From: an uncultured Oscillibacter sp. | GTDB lineage: Bacteria; Bacillota; Clostridia; Oscillospirales; Oscillospiraceae | DNA length: 59,832 nucleotides | Direction: 5' to 3' | NCBI GenBank assembly: GCA_902490355.1 | Contig: CABUDN010000002.1 | Location: 1-59,832, forward strand | Shown: positions 40,863-49,249 of the stretch, piece by piece | How positions within the stretch are numbered: the stretch's first letter is position 1 | Layout: every line of letters begins with the position of its first letter | Program-made: the position numbers and the translations under genes | The notes under the pieces: generated by a model | Databases searched by the model: none | Seen by the model: only the letters and a program-made list of their open reading frames with translations | Told to the model about the DNA's origin: nothing

Positions 40863-40928
40863 TCACCGCGCGGCAAGCGCATTTCATCCGTACCAGACAA
40901 CCTTTCGATCAGAATAGGAGACGATCTT

Positions 40929-41942
40929 ATGAAAAAGCTGTTTTCTCTCACCGCTGCCCTGTTGGCGCTGTCCCTGACCCTCACCGCCTGCGGCAAGCAG
41001 GAACAAACCACCACGCCGGACGATGACAACTCCGGCGATGCCGCCCAGACGGAGCCCTACCTCATCGGCATTTCCCAGTACGGCGAACACGCCTCCCTGG
41101 ACAACTGCCGCATCGGCTTCCTCCAGGGTCTGGAGCAGGCCGGTCTGGTGGAAGGCGTGGACTTTGAGATCGACTATCAGAACGCCGGCTTTGACGACGC
41201 CATCGCCACCCAGATCGCCCAGGGCTTTTCCGCCGAGGATGTGGATCTGATGGTGGGCATCGCCACCAACTCCGCTGTGGCCTGCTACGCCGCCGCCGAG
41301 GATAAGAACATTCCCGTGATCTTCACGGCCATCACCGATCCCGTCCAGGCCAAGCTGGACTCCGGCAACGTCACCGGCACCTCCGACAAGCTCCCGGTGG
41401 AAGCCCAGCTGGATCTGATCCGTCAGATGCAGCCCAATGCCTCCACCATCGGCATCATCTACACCACCAGCGAACCCAATTCCGTGTCCACCATTGCTGA
41501 ATATCAGGAAAAGGCTCCCGAGTACGGCTTCACCATTGACGCCGTGGGCGTCACCTCCCAGGCGGAGGTCACCCAGGCAGTGGATACCCTGATCTCCCAC
41601 GGTGTGGCGTGCCTGTCCAACCTCACCGACAACAATGTGGTGGGCGTGCTCCCCGCCATTCTGGAAAAGACCAACGAGGCCGGCATCCCCGTCTACGGCT
41701 CCGAGATTGAGCAGGTGAAGATCGGCTGCGTGGCCTCCGCCGGACTGGACTACGTGCAGCTGGGCATCCAGACCGGCCTCATGGCCGCCAAGGTTCTCAC
41801 CGGCGAGGCTACCTGCGAGGATCTGCCCTATGAGACCATTTCCGAGTACCAGATCTACATCAACTCCCAGGAGCTGGACGCCATGGGCATCGCAGTCCCC
41901 GAGGCGCTGGCCGACAAGGCCATAGAAGCCACGGCGGAGTAA
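40929..41942 (+). CDS. trpX: Tryptophan ABC transporter substrate-binding lipoprotein
   Basis: A 337-aa TrpX-family protein with signal peptide MKKLFSLTAALLALSLTLTACG (lipobox LTAC). The mature part has YLIGISQYGEHASLDNCRIGF, IDYQNAGFDDAIATQIAQGF, FTAITDPVQAKL and the C-terminal SQELDAMGIAVPEAL. TAGGAG precedes the ATG. It captures tryptophan at the cell surface; the ligand is inferred from the Trp T-box that controls it. It is followed by an 8-base-pair hairpin and the permease gene. Confidence 0.92.
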   Translation: MKKLFSLTAALLALSLTLTACGKQEQTTTPDDDNSGDAAQTEPYLIGISQYGEHASLDNCRIGFLQGLEQAGLVEGVDFEIDYQNAGFDDAIATQIAQGFSAEDVDLMVGIATNSAVACYAAAEDKNIPVIFTAITDPVQAKLDSGNVTGTSDKLPVEAQLDLIRQMQPNASTIGIIYTTSEPNSVSTIAEYQEKAPEYGFTIDAVGVTSQAEVTQAVDTLISHGVACLSNLTDNNVVGVLPAILEKTNEAGIPVYGSEIEQVKIGCVASAGLDYVQLGIQTGLMAAKVLTGEATCEDLPYETISEYQIYINSQELDAMGIAVPEALADKAIEATAE

Positions 41943-41948
41943 TCCTTC

Positions 41949-41967
41949 CGGCGGCACCGCCGCCGGC
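41949..41967 (+). other. Intercistronic stem-loop after trpX
   Basis: CCGGCGGC and GCCGCCGG arms around ACC, seven bases after the trpX stop and without a U tract. Probably an mRNA stabiliser or pause that sets binding-protein excess. Confidence 0.55.
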
Positions 41968-41997
41968 GTGAACCATCAAGTTTGAGGAGGCATTTCC

Positions 41998-42936
41998 ATG
42001 ACGGACCTGCTGATCAGCACCCTGACCCAGGGCCTGATTTACGCGCTGATTTCCTTCGGCGTCTATATCACCTATTCCATTCTGGACTTCCCCGACCTGG
42101 GGGTGGACGGTACGTTCCCCCTGGGCGCTGCGGTCACTGCCGTCCTGCTGACAAGAGGTGTGGATCCCTGGCTGACTCTGGTGGCTGCCGTGGCCGTGGG
42201 CGCTCTGGCAGGTCTGTTCACCGGCGTGGTCCATGTATGCCTGCGGGTGCGCAATCTCCTGGCCGGCATCATCACCATGACCGCTCTGTTCTCTATCAAC
42301 CTCCAGATCGCCGGTTCCAACTTGACGGTGGACCGGGGGACGGACACCATCTTCACCTCCGCGCCGGTAATGGCGGTTCTGGGTGACATGACCCTCATGG
42401 GCCGCAAGCTGGTGGTCTCCCTGGTACTGGCGGTAGTCATCAAGCTGCTGCTGGACCTGTATTTCAAGACAAAGTCCGGCCTGCTGCTGCGGGCCGTGGG
42501 CGACAACGCGGATCTTGTCACCACCCTGGCCAAGGACCGGGGCGCGGTGAAGATCCTGGGCCTGGTGATCTCCAACGCCCTGGTGGCCCTGGCGGGCTGC
42601 ATCGTCTGCCACGAGCAGCGCAGCTTCTCCGCCACCATGGGCACCGGCCAGCTGGTCTACGGCCTGGCCGCCGTCATCATCGGTGTGTCCCTGATGAATT
42701 TCTACGCCGCCTCCCCCGCTGCCCGCGGGCTGCGGAAGATCCGGGGACTGCGGGTGCTGGCCTCCCCTGCCGGCACCACCGCCGTGATTCTGGGCAGCAT
42801 CCTTTATAAGCTGTGCATCCAGGTGGCTCTGAGCGCCGGACTGCCCGCCAATATGATGAAGCTGGTCACCGCCATGCTGTTCCTGCTGGTTCTGGTGCTG
42901 TCCGGCCGGAAAGGAGAGGCGATCATCCATGCTTGA
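41998..42936 (+). CDS. trpY: Tryptophan ABC transporter permease
   Basis: A 312-aa permease of the BPD_transp_2 fold with eight or more hydrophobic spans and GVYITYSILDFPDLGVDGTFPLGAA near the N-terminus. TGAGGAGG precedes the ATG. It shares its layout with the permease at 38583 but is clearly diverged. It overlaps trpZ by 8 bases. Confidence 0.9.
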   Translation: MTDLLISTLTQGLIYALISFGVYITYSILDFPDLGVDGTFPLGAAVTAVLLTRGVDPWLTLVAAVAVGALAGLFTGVVHVCLRVRNLLAGIITMTALFSINLQIAGSNLTVDRGTDTIFTSAPVMAVLGDMTLMGRKLVVSLVLAVVIKLLLDLYFKTKSGLLLRAVGDNADLVTTLAKDRGAVKILGLVISNALVALAGCIVCHEQRSFSATMGTGQLVYGLAAVIIGVSLMNFYAASPAARGLRKIRGLRVLASPAGTTAVILGSILYKLCIQVALSAGLPANMMKLVTAMLFLLVLVLSGRKGEAIIHA

Positions 42937-43702
42937 GGTCCGCAATATTACAAAAATCTATCATTCCGGCACCGTCACGGAGCAGCGGCTGTTTGAAAAC
43001 TTCTCCCTGACCGTGGAACAGGGGCAGTTCGTCTCCATCGTGGGCAGCAACGGCAGCGGCAAGACCTCCCTGCTCAATATCATCTGCGGGTCCATCCCCA
43101 TTGAGGGCGGTGAGGTGCTGGTGGGCGGCAAGCCCATCACCAAAATGAAGGACTACCGCCGCTACGCCACCATGGGCCGGGTCTATCAAAATCCCGCCGC
43201 AGGCACCTGCCCCAATCTCACCATGCTGGAAAACCTGTCCCTGGCGGACAACAAGGGCCGTCCCTTCGGCCTGGGCCGGGGCATCAACCGCAAGCGGGTG
43301 GACTTCTACCGCGAGCAGCTCCGCTCACTGGACCTGGACCTGGAGGATAAGCTGGACGTCAAGATGGGCGCTCTCTCCGGCGGACAGCGGCAGGCCGTGG
43401 CTCTGCTGATGGCCACCATGACGCCGCTGGAATTTCTGATTCTGGATGAGCATACCGCCGCCCTGGACCCCAAGACCGCTGAAATCATCATGCGGCTGAC
43501 CAATCAGGTCATCCGGGAAAAGCACCTGACCGCCATGATGGTCACCCATAACCTCCGCCACGCCGTGGAATACGGGGACCGGATGCTGATGATGAACCGG
43601 GGCCACATCGTGCTGGACCGCTCCGGAGCAGAAAAAGCGGCCACTTCCGTGGACGACATTCTCCAGCAGTTCAATGCTCTGTCACTGGACAGCGGCACCT
43701 GA
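42929..43702 (+). CDS. trpZ: Tryptophan ABC transporter ATP-binding protein
   Basis: A 257-aa ATPase with Walker A GSNGSGKTS (near residue 39), signature LSGGQRQAV, Walker B FLILDEHTAALD and H-loop MVTHNLRHA. It is coupled to trpY by an 8-base overlap and ends at a strong bidirectional terminator. Confidence 0.93.
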   Translation: MLEVRNITKIYHSGTVTEQRLFENFSLTVEQGQFVSIVGSNGSGKTSLLNIICGSIPIEGGEVLVGGKPITKMKDYRRYATMGRVYQNPAAGTCPNLTMLENLSLADNKGRPFGLGRGINRKRVDFYREQLRSLDLDLEDKLDVKMGALSGGQRQAVALLMATMTPLEFLILDEHTAALDPKTAEIIMRLTNQVIREKHLTAMMVTHNLRHAVEYGDRMLMMNRGHIVLDRSGAEKAATSVDDILQQFNALSLDSGT

Positions 43703-43758
43703 AAAACAAAAACCCGCCCGGCGCTTTGAAAAGGCGCCGGGCGGGTTTTTGTTTTTTT
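43702..43758. terminator. Bidirectional terminator between trpZ and ilvA
   Basis: A GC-rich stem (ACCCGCCCGGCGC with its complement) is flanked by AAAAACAAAAA on the left and TTTTTGTTTTTTT on the right, so it ends both converging transcripts. Confidence 0.93.
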
Positions 43759-44944
43759 ACAGCAGCGGGTAATCCCGGGAACTGAGCTCCTCCCGAATCT
43801 GGGCCACATGGGCGCTGTTCCGGGTCTCCAGCACCATGGTGACAATGCAGGCGCCCACGTCGGAGAGCTGCGCCTCCCGGGCGTGGTTGATGGTCACAAT
43901 GTTGGCACCGGTATCGGCCACTACCTGCAAAAGCTGCAGCAGTCCGCCGGGTTTATCCATGACCTTGGTGGTGATCTCCACCAGACGGCCTGCCTTGGAA
44001 AGGCCCTTGGTGATAACACGGGAGAGGGTGGTCACATCCACGTTGCCGCCGGAGACCACGCACACCGTCTTGCCTGCGGTGGTGTCCACCTTCTTGAACA
44101 TACACGCCGCCACCGGAGTGGCGCCGGCGCCTTCTGCCACGGTCTTCTGCACCTCCATCAGGGCCAGGATGGCGGAGGCAATCTCGTCTTCCCGCACGGT
44201 GACGATCTCATCCACATACTCCCGGCACAGCTGGAACGTCAGGTCGCCGGGCCGCTTGACCGCAATGCCGTCGGCAATGGTGGCCACACTGCCCAGCTCC
44301 ACCGGACGGCCCTGCCGGATGGACTGCTCCATGGAGGCCGCACCCTCAGCCTGGACGCCGATCACCCGGCAGGAGGGCTTGAGGTGCTTGATGGCATAGG
44401 CAATGCCGCTGATGAGTCCGCCGCCGCCGATGGGAACCACCACCTGGCTCACATCCGGCAGCTGCTCCAGGATCTCCAGGCCGATGGTACCCTGTCCGGC
44501 AATGACATAGGGATCGTTGAAGGGGTGGGCAAAGGTATAGCCATGCTCCTTGGTCAGCCGCTCGGCTTCCCGGGCGGCGTCGTCATAGACACCGGGAACC
44601 AGCACCACTTCCGCACCGTAGGCCCGGGTGGCCTCCACCTTGCTGATGGGTGCGCCGGCAGGCATGCAGATCACAGACCGAATCCCCAGCCGTGAGGCGG
44701 AGAGGGCAATGCCCTGCGCGTGGTTTCCCGCCGAGCAGGCGATGACGCCCCGGGCGGCCTCCTCCGGCGTCAGGGAGAGAATCTTGTTGTAGGCGCCCCG
44801 GAGCTTGAATGCGCCGGTCAGCTGCAGGTTCTCAGCCTTGATGTAAATATTTTCCCCCAGCTTGGGCGCCGGATCCAGCGGCGTACGCCGGGCAATTCCC
44901 CGCAGCGCCTCCTGCGCCTGCTGAATCATTTCCAATGTCAGCAT
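43757..44944 (-). CDS. ilvA: Threonine ammonia-lyase with C-terminal ACT domain
   Basis: A 395-aa PLP enzyme that deaminates threonine to 2-oxobutanoate. PLP Lys is in ENLQLTGAFKLRGAYNK (near residue 47); the phosphate-binding loop is IGGGGLISG. ACSAGNHAQGIA and the terminal ACT domain (about 320-395, RLVEITTKVMDKPGGLLQLLQVV) are present. At about 400 aa with one ACT domain it resembles the short TdcB/IlvA-type enzymes of Clostridia. These serve either isoleucine synthesis or threonine breakdown. GGAGGG precedes the ATG. Confidence 0.92.
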   Translation of the reverse strand: MLTLEMIQQAQEALRGIARRTPLDPAPKLGENIYIKAENLQLTGAFKLRGAYNKILSLTPEEAARGVIACSAGNHAQGIALSASRLGIRSVICMPAGAPISKVEATRAYGAEVVLVPGVYDDAAREAERLTKEHGYTFAHPFNDPYVIAGQGTIGLEILEQLPDVSQVVVPIGGGGLISGIAYAIKHLKPSCRVIGVQAEGAASMEQSIRQGRPVELGSVATIADGIAVKRPGDLTFQLCREYVDEIVTVREDEIASAILALMEVQKTVAEGAGATPVAACMFKKVDTTAGKTVCVVSGGNVDVTTLSRVITKGLSKAGRLVEITTKVMDKPGGLLQLLQVVADTGANIVTINHAREAQLSDVGACIVTMVLETRNSAHVAQIREELSSRDYPLL

Positions 44945-44982
44945 GTCTCATCCCTCCGCAGCACACAAAATATATACCTGTG

Positions 44983-45011
44983 ATTATACAGGTCCCGCTC
45001 CAAGATTACAA
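44983..45011 (-). promoter_or_regulatory. Predicted ilvA promoter
   Basis: On the minus strand TTGTAA (45006-45011) and a perfect TATAAT (44983-44988) with a 17-base spacer. No T-box is visible in the short leader, which speaks against amino-acid-specific control of that type. Confidence 0.65.
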
Positions 45012-45260
45012 CCGTGATTGTTCACGGGGGTTGCAGGCGCTGCGCATCCAGTCTTGTGATTTAACACAACAGTTTTTTCGCTCAGATCCGCCGCAGATGC
45101 CAGGATCCCGGTTCTCCGCAGGGTATGACCGCAGGCACCCAGCCTCCCGGGGCGTGCGTCTCTATATGTAAATTTCAGAACCTTTTCATTCCAAATGCGG
45201 GACTTATGCCGCGTTTTGTTTTTGTTCCGCACTTTTTTAATTCTTTTTGCAGGATAGCGC

Positions 45261-45289
45261 TTGATTCCGATTTGCCGATATGCTACTGT
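45261..45289 (+). promoter_or_regulatory. Candidate promoter of LRR-like copy B
   Basis: TTGATT (45261-45266) and TACTGT (45284-45289) with a 17-base spacer, about 40 bases before the gene. Confidence 0.45.
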
Positions 45290-45335
45290 GAAAAAAATTC
45301 CACCTGTTTGTTTATCTGTAAATGAGGGCTTTGAC

Positions 45336-46328
45336 ATGGCACGCATACTTCCCGGTCCAAGCAACTGGAAACTCATCCTGCGCCGCAAAACAGATTCCGT
45401 AACGGTTCTGCATGCCGTCACCTGCGATTCCCACGCGGTTCTTCCCGACCGGATTCTGGATCTTCCGGTCACGGAACTGGGGCCCGGCGCATTCTCCCGG
45501 CAAGCGGACATCCGCGAGGACGCGGAGGAAATCTGGATCTCCAACGGTGCGCTTGCGTCCTATCCCGTCTGGTCCAACGAAACTCTGCACACGCTGCAGC
45601 TGCCGCCCACCATTCGTGCCATCCAAAATCTTGCTTTTTCAAACTGCCGGGAGCTGAGCCGGCTGGAGCTGTCCGACAGTATTGAAACCTGGGGAAGCGG
45701 AATCTTCTCCGGGTGCTGCAAGCTGCTTACCTTTCACATCCACTGCAGCGGCCCTGCCTGCAGCGCAACGGCTGTATGGCAGATTGCCCGCACCCTCACC
45801 GGCAATCTGGATATCACCGTTGACGGCAGCGGCGGACCGTTCCGCCTGATCTTTCCGGAATATGAGGAATATGAGGAAGAAAACCTGATCACACAAGCCG
45901 TCCTATTCTCATTCCATATTTCCGGTGCAGGGTATCCGTATCACCACTGTTTTACGGGACGGACTCTGGACCTTTTCCGTTATGACAGTACCTGGCGGGA
46001 ATTCATGGCGCTTAACTACCAGCCTCTGGACGCCGTACGGATTGCATTTTGGCGCCTTTTTTACCCGGTCGGTTTACTGGAACAGCACCAAGCCGCATAC
46101 CTTCAGTTTTTGCGCTCTCACACGGATCTCGCCCTTACCTGGCTCACACAAACCCGCAACTCCGACGGGCTTTCCTTCCTTCTCAGCCAAACCGAGCCCG
46201 AAAAAGACGCGCTGCGCCGTGCCTGCACTCTGGCCCGGACCCTCAGCTACACGCAGGGCGCCGCCATTTTGCTGGAGGCACTGCACCAGCGGTTCCCGGC
46301 TGCACAAACTCCGGCATTTGATCTGTAA
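45336..46328 (+). CDS. LRR-like/GAGYPYHHCF protein, copy B (stand-alone)
   Basis: Encodes 330 aa, a paralog of the proteins at 29308-30288 and 58647-59630. Shared features are WKLILRRK near the start, AVLPDRILDLPVTELGPGAF, LHTLQLPPTIRAIQNLAFSNC, LIFPEYEEYEEEN, FHISGAGYPYHHCF (signature 197-206), AVRIAFWRLFYPV, and GLSFLLSQTEP…ACTLART. ATG 45336 has GAGGG 8 bases upstream. There is no signal peptide, and no ATPase or VWA gene is adjacent, unlike copy A. Codon use is slightly less GC-biased. Function unknown; perhaps an alternative adaptor for the MoxR/VWA pair. Confidence 0.8.
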   Translation: MARILPGPSNWKLILRRKTDSVTVLHAVTCDSHAVLPDRILDLPVTELGPGAFSRQADIREDAEEIWISNGALASYPVWSNETLHTLQLPPTIRAIQNLAFSNCRELSRLELSDSIETWGSGIFSGCCKLLTFHIHCSGPACSATAVWQIARTLTGNLDITVDGSGGPFRLIFPEYEEYEEENLITQAVLFSFHISGAGYPYHHCFTGRTLDLFRYDSTWREFMALNYQPLDAVRIAFWRLFYPVGLLEQHQAAYLQFLRSHTDLALTWLTQTRNSDGLSFLLSQTEPEKDALRRACTLARTLSYTQGAAILLEALHQRFPAAQTPAFDL

Positions 46329-46407
46329 TAATTTTCCATATTTTGTGCACATGCATTCCGCAGGAAACGGTCTGCACGAAAGAGCAGCAGATAAAAGGAG
46401 GAGTTCC

Positions 46408-46788
46408 ATGAAAAAAGCGAGATATCTCATTGAATTCGGCCAAGGCGTGGATCTGCACGGCGAGAATGCAACCAAGGCCGCATCCAAGGCCATTCTCAAT
46501 GCCATGTCCCATTGCTGCATGTGCGGCACAACCGAAATTCCGGCAGCCTGCGGCAAAAAGGGCGCACTTGAGATTTTGATTCAAGTCGGCGTCCCGCGCC
46601 ACGAACAGGTTGATTCCGCCTCTCTTTACGCTTTGCTTCCGGATCAAAGCGCCCAGGTCCGAATCGAGGTCACCGAAGGCGGACTGATTGCAGAAGGCGC
46701 CTATGCGCCCGCTTACGGAGAGGGCACCCATATTCTGATTGCCGACGCCGTAATCACCGTTTGGCTGATCGACTTTGCGCAGGAGTAA
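46408..46788 (+). CDS. Lin0512-family conserved protein
   Basis: A 126-aa protein of the Lin0512 family (conserved hypothetical), recognised from IEFGQGVDLHGENATKAASKAI near the N-terminus and the GGLIAEGAYAPAYGEGTHILIADA stretch. AAAGGAGGA precedes the ATG. It has no signal or membrane segment. The function is not established. It precedes an iron-containing alcohol dehydrogenase by 70 bases, so the two may be co-transcribed. Confidence 0.8.
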   Translation: MKKARYLIEFGQGVDLHGENATKAASKAILNAMSHCCMCGTTEIPAACGKKGALEILIQVGVPRHEQVDSASLYALLPDQSAQVRIEVTEGGLIAEGAYAPAYGEGTHILIADAVITVWLIDFAQE

Positions 46789-46858
46789 CGCTCCGCACAG
46801 GTCTTAAGCAGTTTCTCCAAGGCTCCCCAATACTTGATGCAGAAAGGATGAATTCTCC

Positions 46859-48037
46859 ATGGAAAACTTCGTCTTCTACTCTCCCACAAAATTTCTCTTC
46901 GGAAAAGGTGAAGCCGCCCAGGCAGGCCCGCAGATTGCCGCGTTCGGCGGCAGCAAGATTCTTCTGGTATACGGCGGCGGCTCCGTCAAGCGCAACGGTT
47001 CCTATGATGATGTAACCGCCTCTTTGAAGGCCGCCGGCATTCCATGGACGGAACTGTCCGGCATCCAGGCCAATCCCCGCAGCGGAAAAGTCTACGAGGG
47101 CATTGACATCGTCCGCAGGGAACATGTGGACTTTTTGTTGGCGCTGGGCGGCGGCTCCGTCATCGATACCGCCAAGGCCATCGGTGTGGGAGCCAAGTAT
47201 GACGGGGACTTCTGGGATTTCTTCACCGGCAAAGCCGCTATGACGCAGACTCTGCCCGTTGGAACGGTGTTAACCATCTCGGCTGCAGGCAGTGAAGGCA
47301 GCGACAGCATTGTAATCACCCAGGAGGACGGGAACCTGAAGTGGGGCGCGCCCAAATGCGATCTGGTGCGTCCGGTATTCTCCATTCTGGATCCTTCCTA
47401 CACCTGTTCTCTTCCGCCCTATCAAACCGCCAGCGGCTCCGTGGACATGATGGCGCATATTCTGGAGCGGTATTTCACCAACACAAAAGATGTGGCCCTT
47501 ACGGACCGGCTTGCGGAAGGTCTGCTGAAAACCATTGCCGCAGCCGCCACAAAAGCCCTGAAGGATCCCCAGGATTACAGCGCCCGGGCAGATCTGATGT
47601 GGGCCGGTATGCTGGCGCATAACAATTCCGTTGGAATTGGCCGCGCCCAGGACTGGGCCAGCCATCAAATGGAGCATGAACTGTCCGCCTTCTACGACTG
47701 CGCACACGGCGCAGGGCTGGCTGTCATGCTGCCGGCCTGGATGCGCTATGTGATGCCCCACGATCCCATGCGCTTTGCCCGGTTCGCCGTTGAAGTCTTT
47801 GGCTGCGAAATGGACTTCTCCTGCCCGGAAAACACAGCCATGGAAGGCATTGAACGCCTGCGGCAGCTGTTTAAATCCTGGGACATGCCTGTCACTTTGT
47901 CTGAAATCGGTGCCAAGGCAGAGGACATCCCTGCCATGGTCAGCCATCGTGCCCAGAAGCCCAATGGCTTCCCCTTCGGCGGCTTTGTGAAAATCGGGCC
48001 TGAGGAGATGACCGCCATCTATCATTTGGCGGAGTAA
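46859..48037 (+). CDS. Iron-containing alcohol dehydrogenase (BDH-type)
   Basis: A 392-aa NAD(P)H-dependent alcohol/aldehyde oxidoreductase of the butanol-dehydrogenase branch. FYSPTKFLFGKGEA, the coenzyme motif GGGSVIDTAKAIG, SEGSDSIVI and the metal-binding QMEHELSAFYDCAHGAGLAVMLPAWMRY are visible. AAAGGATG lies before the ATG. A terminator follows at 48051. It may reduce an aldehyde produced by the neighbouring TRAP/CoA pathway, but this is only positional inference. Confidence 0.88.
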   Translation: MENFVFYSPTKFLFGKGEAAQAGPQIAAFGGSKILLVYGGGSVKRNGSYDDVTASLKAAGIPWTELSGIQANPRSGKVYEGIDIVRREHVDFLLALGGGSVIDTAKAIGVGAKYDGDFWDFFTGKAAMTQTLPVGTVLTISAAGSEGSDSIVITQEDGNLKWGAPKCDLVRPVFSILDPSYTCSLPPYQTASGSVDMMAHILERYFTNTKDVALTDRLAEGLLKTIAAAATKALKDPQDYSARADLMWAGMLAHNNSVGIGRAQDWASHQMEHELSAFYDCAHGAGLAVMLPAWMRYVMPHDPMRFARFAVEVFGCEMDFSCPENTAMEGIERLRQLFKSWDMPVTLSEIGAKAEDIPAMVSHRAQKPNGFPFGGFVKIGPEEMTAIYHLAE

Positions 48038-48050
48038 TGCTCCTGCGCTG

Positions 48051-48099
48051 AAACGGCTGCCTCACGGTGAATCCGTCACCATGAGGCAGCCGTTTTGTC
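48051..48099 (+). terminator. Terminator after the alcohol dehydrogenase
   Basis: 14-base arms (48051-48064 and 48082-48095), with an inner GGTGA/TCACC stem, are followed by TTTTGTC. Confidence 0.8.
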
Positions 48100-48306
48100 T
48101 CCTGCTGTTCCGTTTTCCGTTCCGTCTCTGCAAAACGGAGACCGCGAAGGTCCCCTGTTTTTTGCCCTTGTTACAGAAAGCCCCGCATTTGTCTTCTTTC
48201 TTATGGTATTATTACACAATTTTTTCCTTTTATTTTTATAGATATCCAGTATTTACAATTTACGACTCCGTGTGGTAGGTTATGTATGTAAGGAGTGATG
48301 AGTCGC

Positions 48307-49038
48307 ATGGTGAATTCGGTGGCTAGAGCAGTCGAAATTTTATTTTTCGTCTCTATGTCAAAACACGGTTCTACATTATCGGACATATCGGCGCAGCTGG
48401 ATATTCCGAAGAGCACTGCCTTCAGCATTATCCGTACCCTGGCAGACAAGAACCTGCTTACGGTCACCGATGCCCGCCGGCTCACTGTGGTGCTGGGCCC
48501 CGGCATTTATGAGCTGGCCTTCAATGAGATTTCCGGATCGGACATCTATTCCATTGTACAGCCCGAGTTGTTTGCTCTGTCTGCGGAATTGAAAAAAACC
48601 ACTGCATTTTATCTCTTCAGCGGCGACTCCTACTCCATGCTGAGCATCAATCCTTACCCCGGAACTCCGTACCCCAATGTTACCATTGGACAAAGCATTG
48701 ATGTCAGAAGCGGACAGTATGGTCCTGTCTGCCTTTCCGCTTTTGAGTATGAGAAGATCTGCGAAATTACCCGGACCATGTCTGGCGATGATGCCAAACG
48801 GCTCCATGCCCGGGTCGAGCAAACCCGTGAACGGGGATATGATCTGTTTACCTGCGACCGTACCAACGAATTGTATAGTCTGGCGGTTCCTGTTCAAGGA
48901 GCCCTGCGTGCCTGCTTTGGCTTCATTGCCGTGTACATGCTCAATCCCAACGTTGCAAGCGATGGGTTCCGCAGCATGGTGCAATGCGTGCAGGCGGTTT
49001 CTTCCCGAATCGGCAATAAGGCGGCGTTTCTTCCGTAA
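48307..49038 (+). CDS. IclR-family transcriptional regulator (first)
   Basis: A 243-aa IclR regulator. The N-terminal helix-turn-helix reads VARAVEILFFVSMSKHGSTLSDISAQLDIPKSTAFSII (recognition PKSTAFSIIRTLADKNLL). The effector-binding domain follows, with GPVCLSAFEYE and a C-terminal AVPVQGALRACFGFIAVY. AAGGAG is 11 bases before ATG 48307; the ATG at 48298 is too close to it. It precedes the TRAP/CoA operon, and a 17-base dyad at 49080-49096 in front of dctP is a possible binding site. Confidence 0.88.
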   Translation: MVNSVARAVEILFFVSMSKHGSTLSDISAQLDIPKSTAFSIIRTLADKNLLTVTDARRLTVVLGPGIYELAFNEISGSDIYSIVQPELFALSAELKKTTAFYLFSGDSYSMLSINPYPGTPYPNVTIGQSIDVRSGQYGPVCLSAFEYEKICEITRTMSGDDAKRLHARVEQTRERGYDLFTCDRTNELYSLAVPVQGALRACFGFIAVYMLNPNVASDGFRSMVQCVQAVSSRIGNKAAFLP

Positions 49039-49079
49039 TCGCTTTTTGCCGCATTCTTTTATCCTAATTTAGAGACAGT

Positions 49080-49096
49080 GTTCGATATTATAGAAC
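49080..49096. promoter_or_regulatory. Candidate IclR operator in front of the TRAP operon
   Basis: GTTCGATATTATAGAAC is a 17-base dyad (GTTC/GAAC and ATA/TAT arms, one mismatched pair) overlapping -10-like TATTAT and TATAGA. It lies about 155 bases before dctP and 40 bases after the IclR gene. Confidence 0.45.
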
Positions 49097-49249
49097 TTTG
49101 ATACATGTCGGGATCCTGATGACCTAAGCGCAAACTTTGCAGAGGAAAAGAGATGAGAGTTCACAATCTGTCCGGCGTCCCAAGAAACGGTCATCCATTT
49201 GTTTGGTCACATATCGCTGAAAGAATTTATGTGTATAAAGGAGAAGATT

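Larger units (their letters stand above)
40348..40928 (+). other. Intergenic region with terminator, promoter, T-box and leader ORF
   Basis: The 581 bases without a long gene hold, in order, the terminator of the first ABC cassette, a consensus promoter, the Trp T-box, its terminator, the 11-codon leader ORF and the trpX ribosome site (AGGAG near 40915). Confidence 0.8.
44945..45335. other. Divergent intergenic region between ilvA and LRR-like copy B
   Basis: Contains the ilvA promoter (44983-45011) and a candidate plus promoter (45261-45289). The 250 bases between are AT/GC-mixed without a recognised gene, T-box or clear terminator. Confidence 0.5.
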
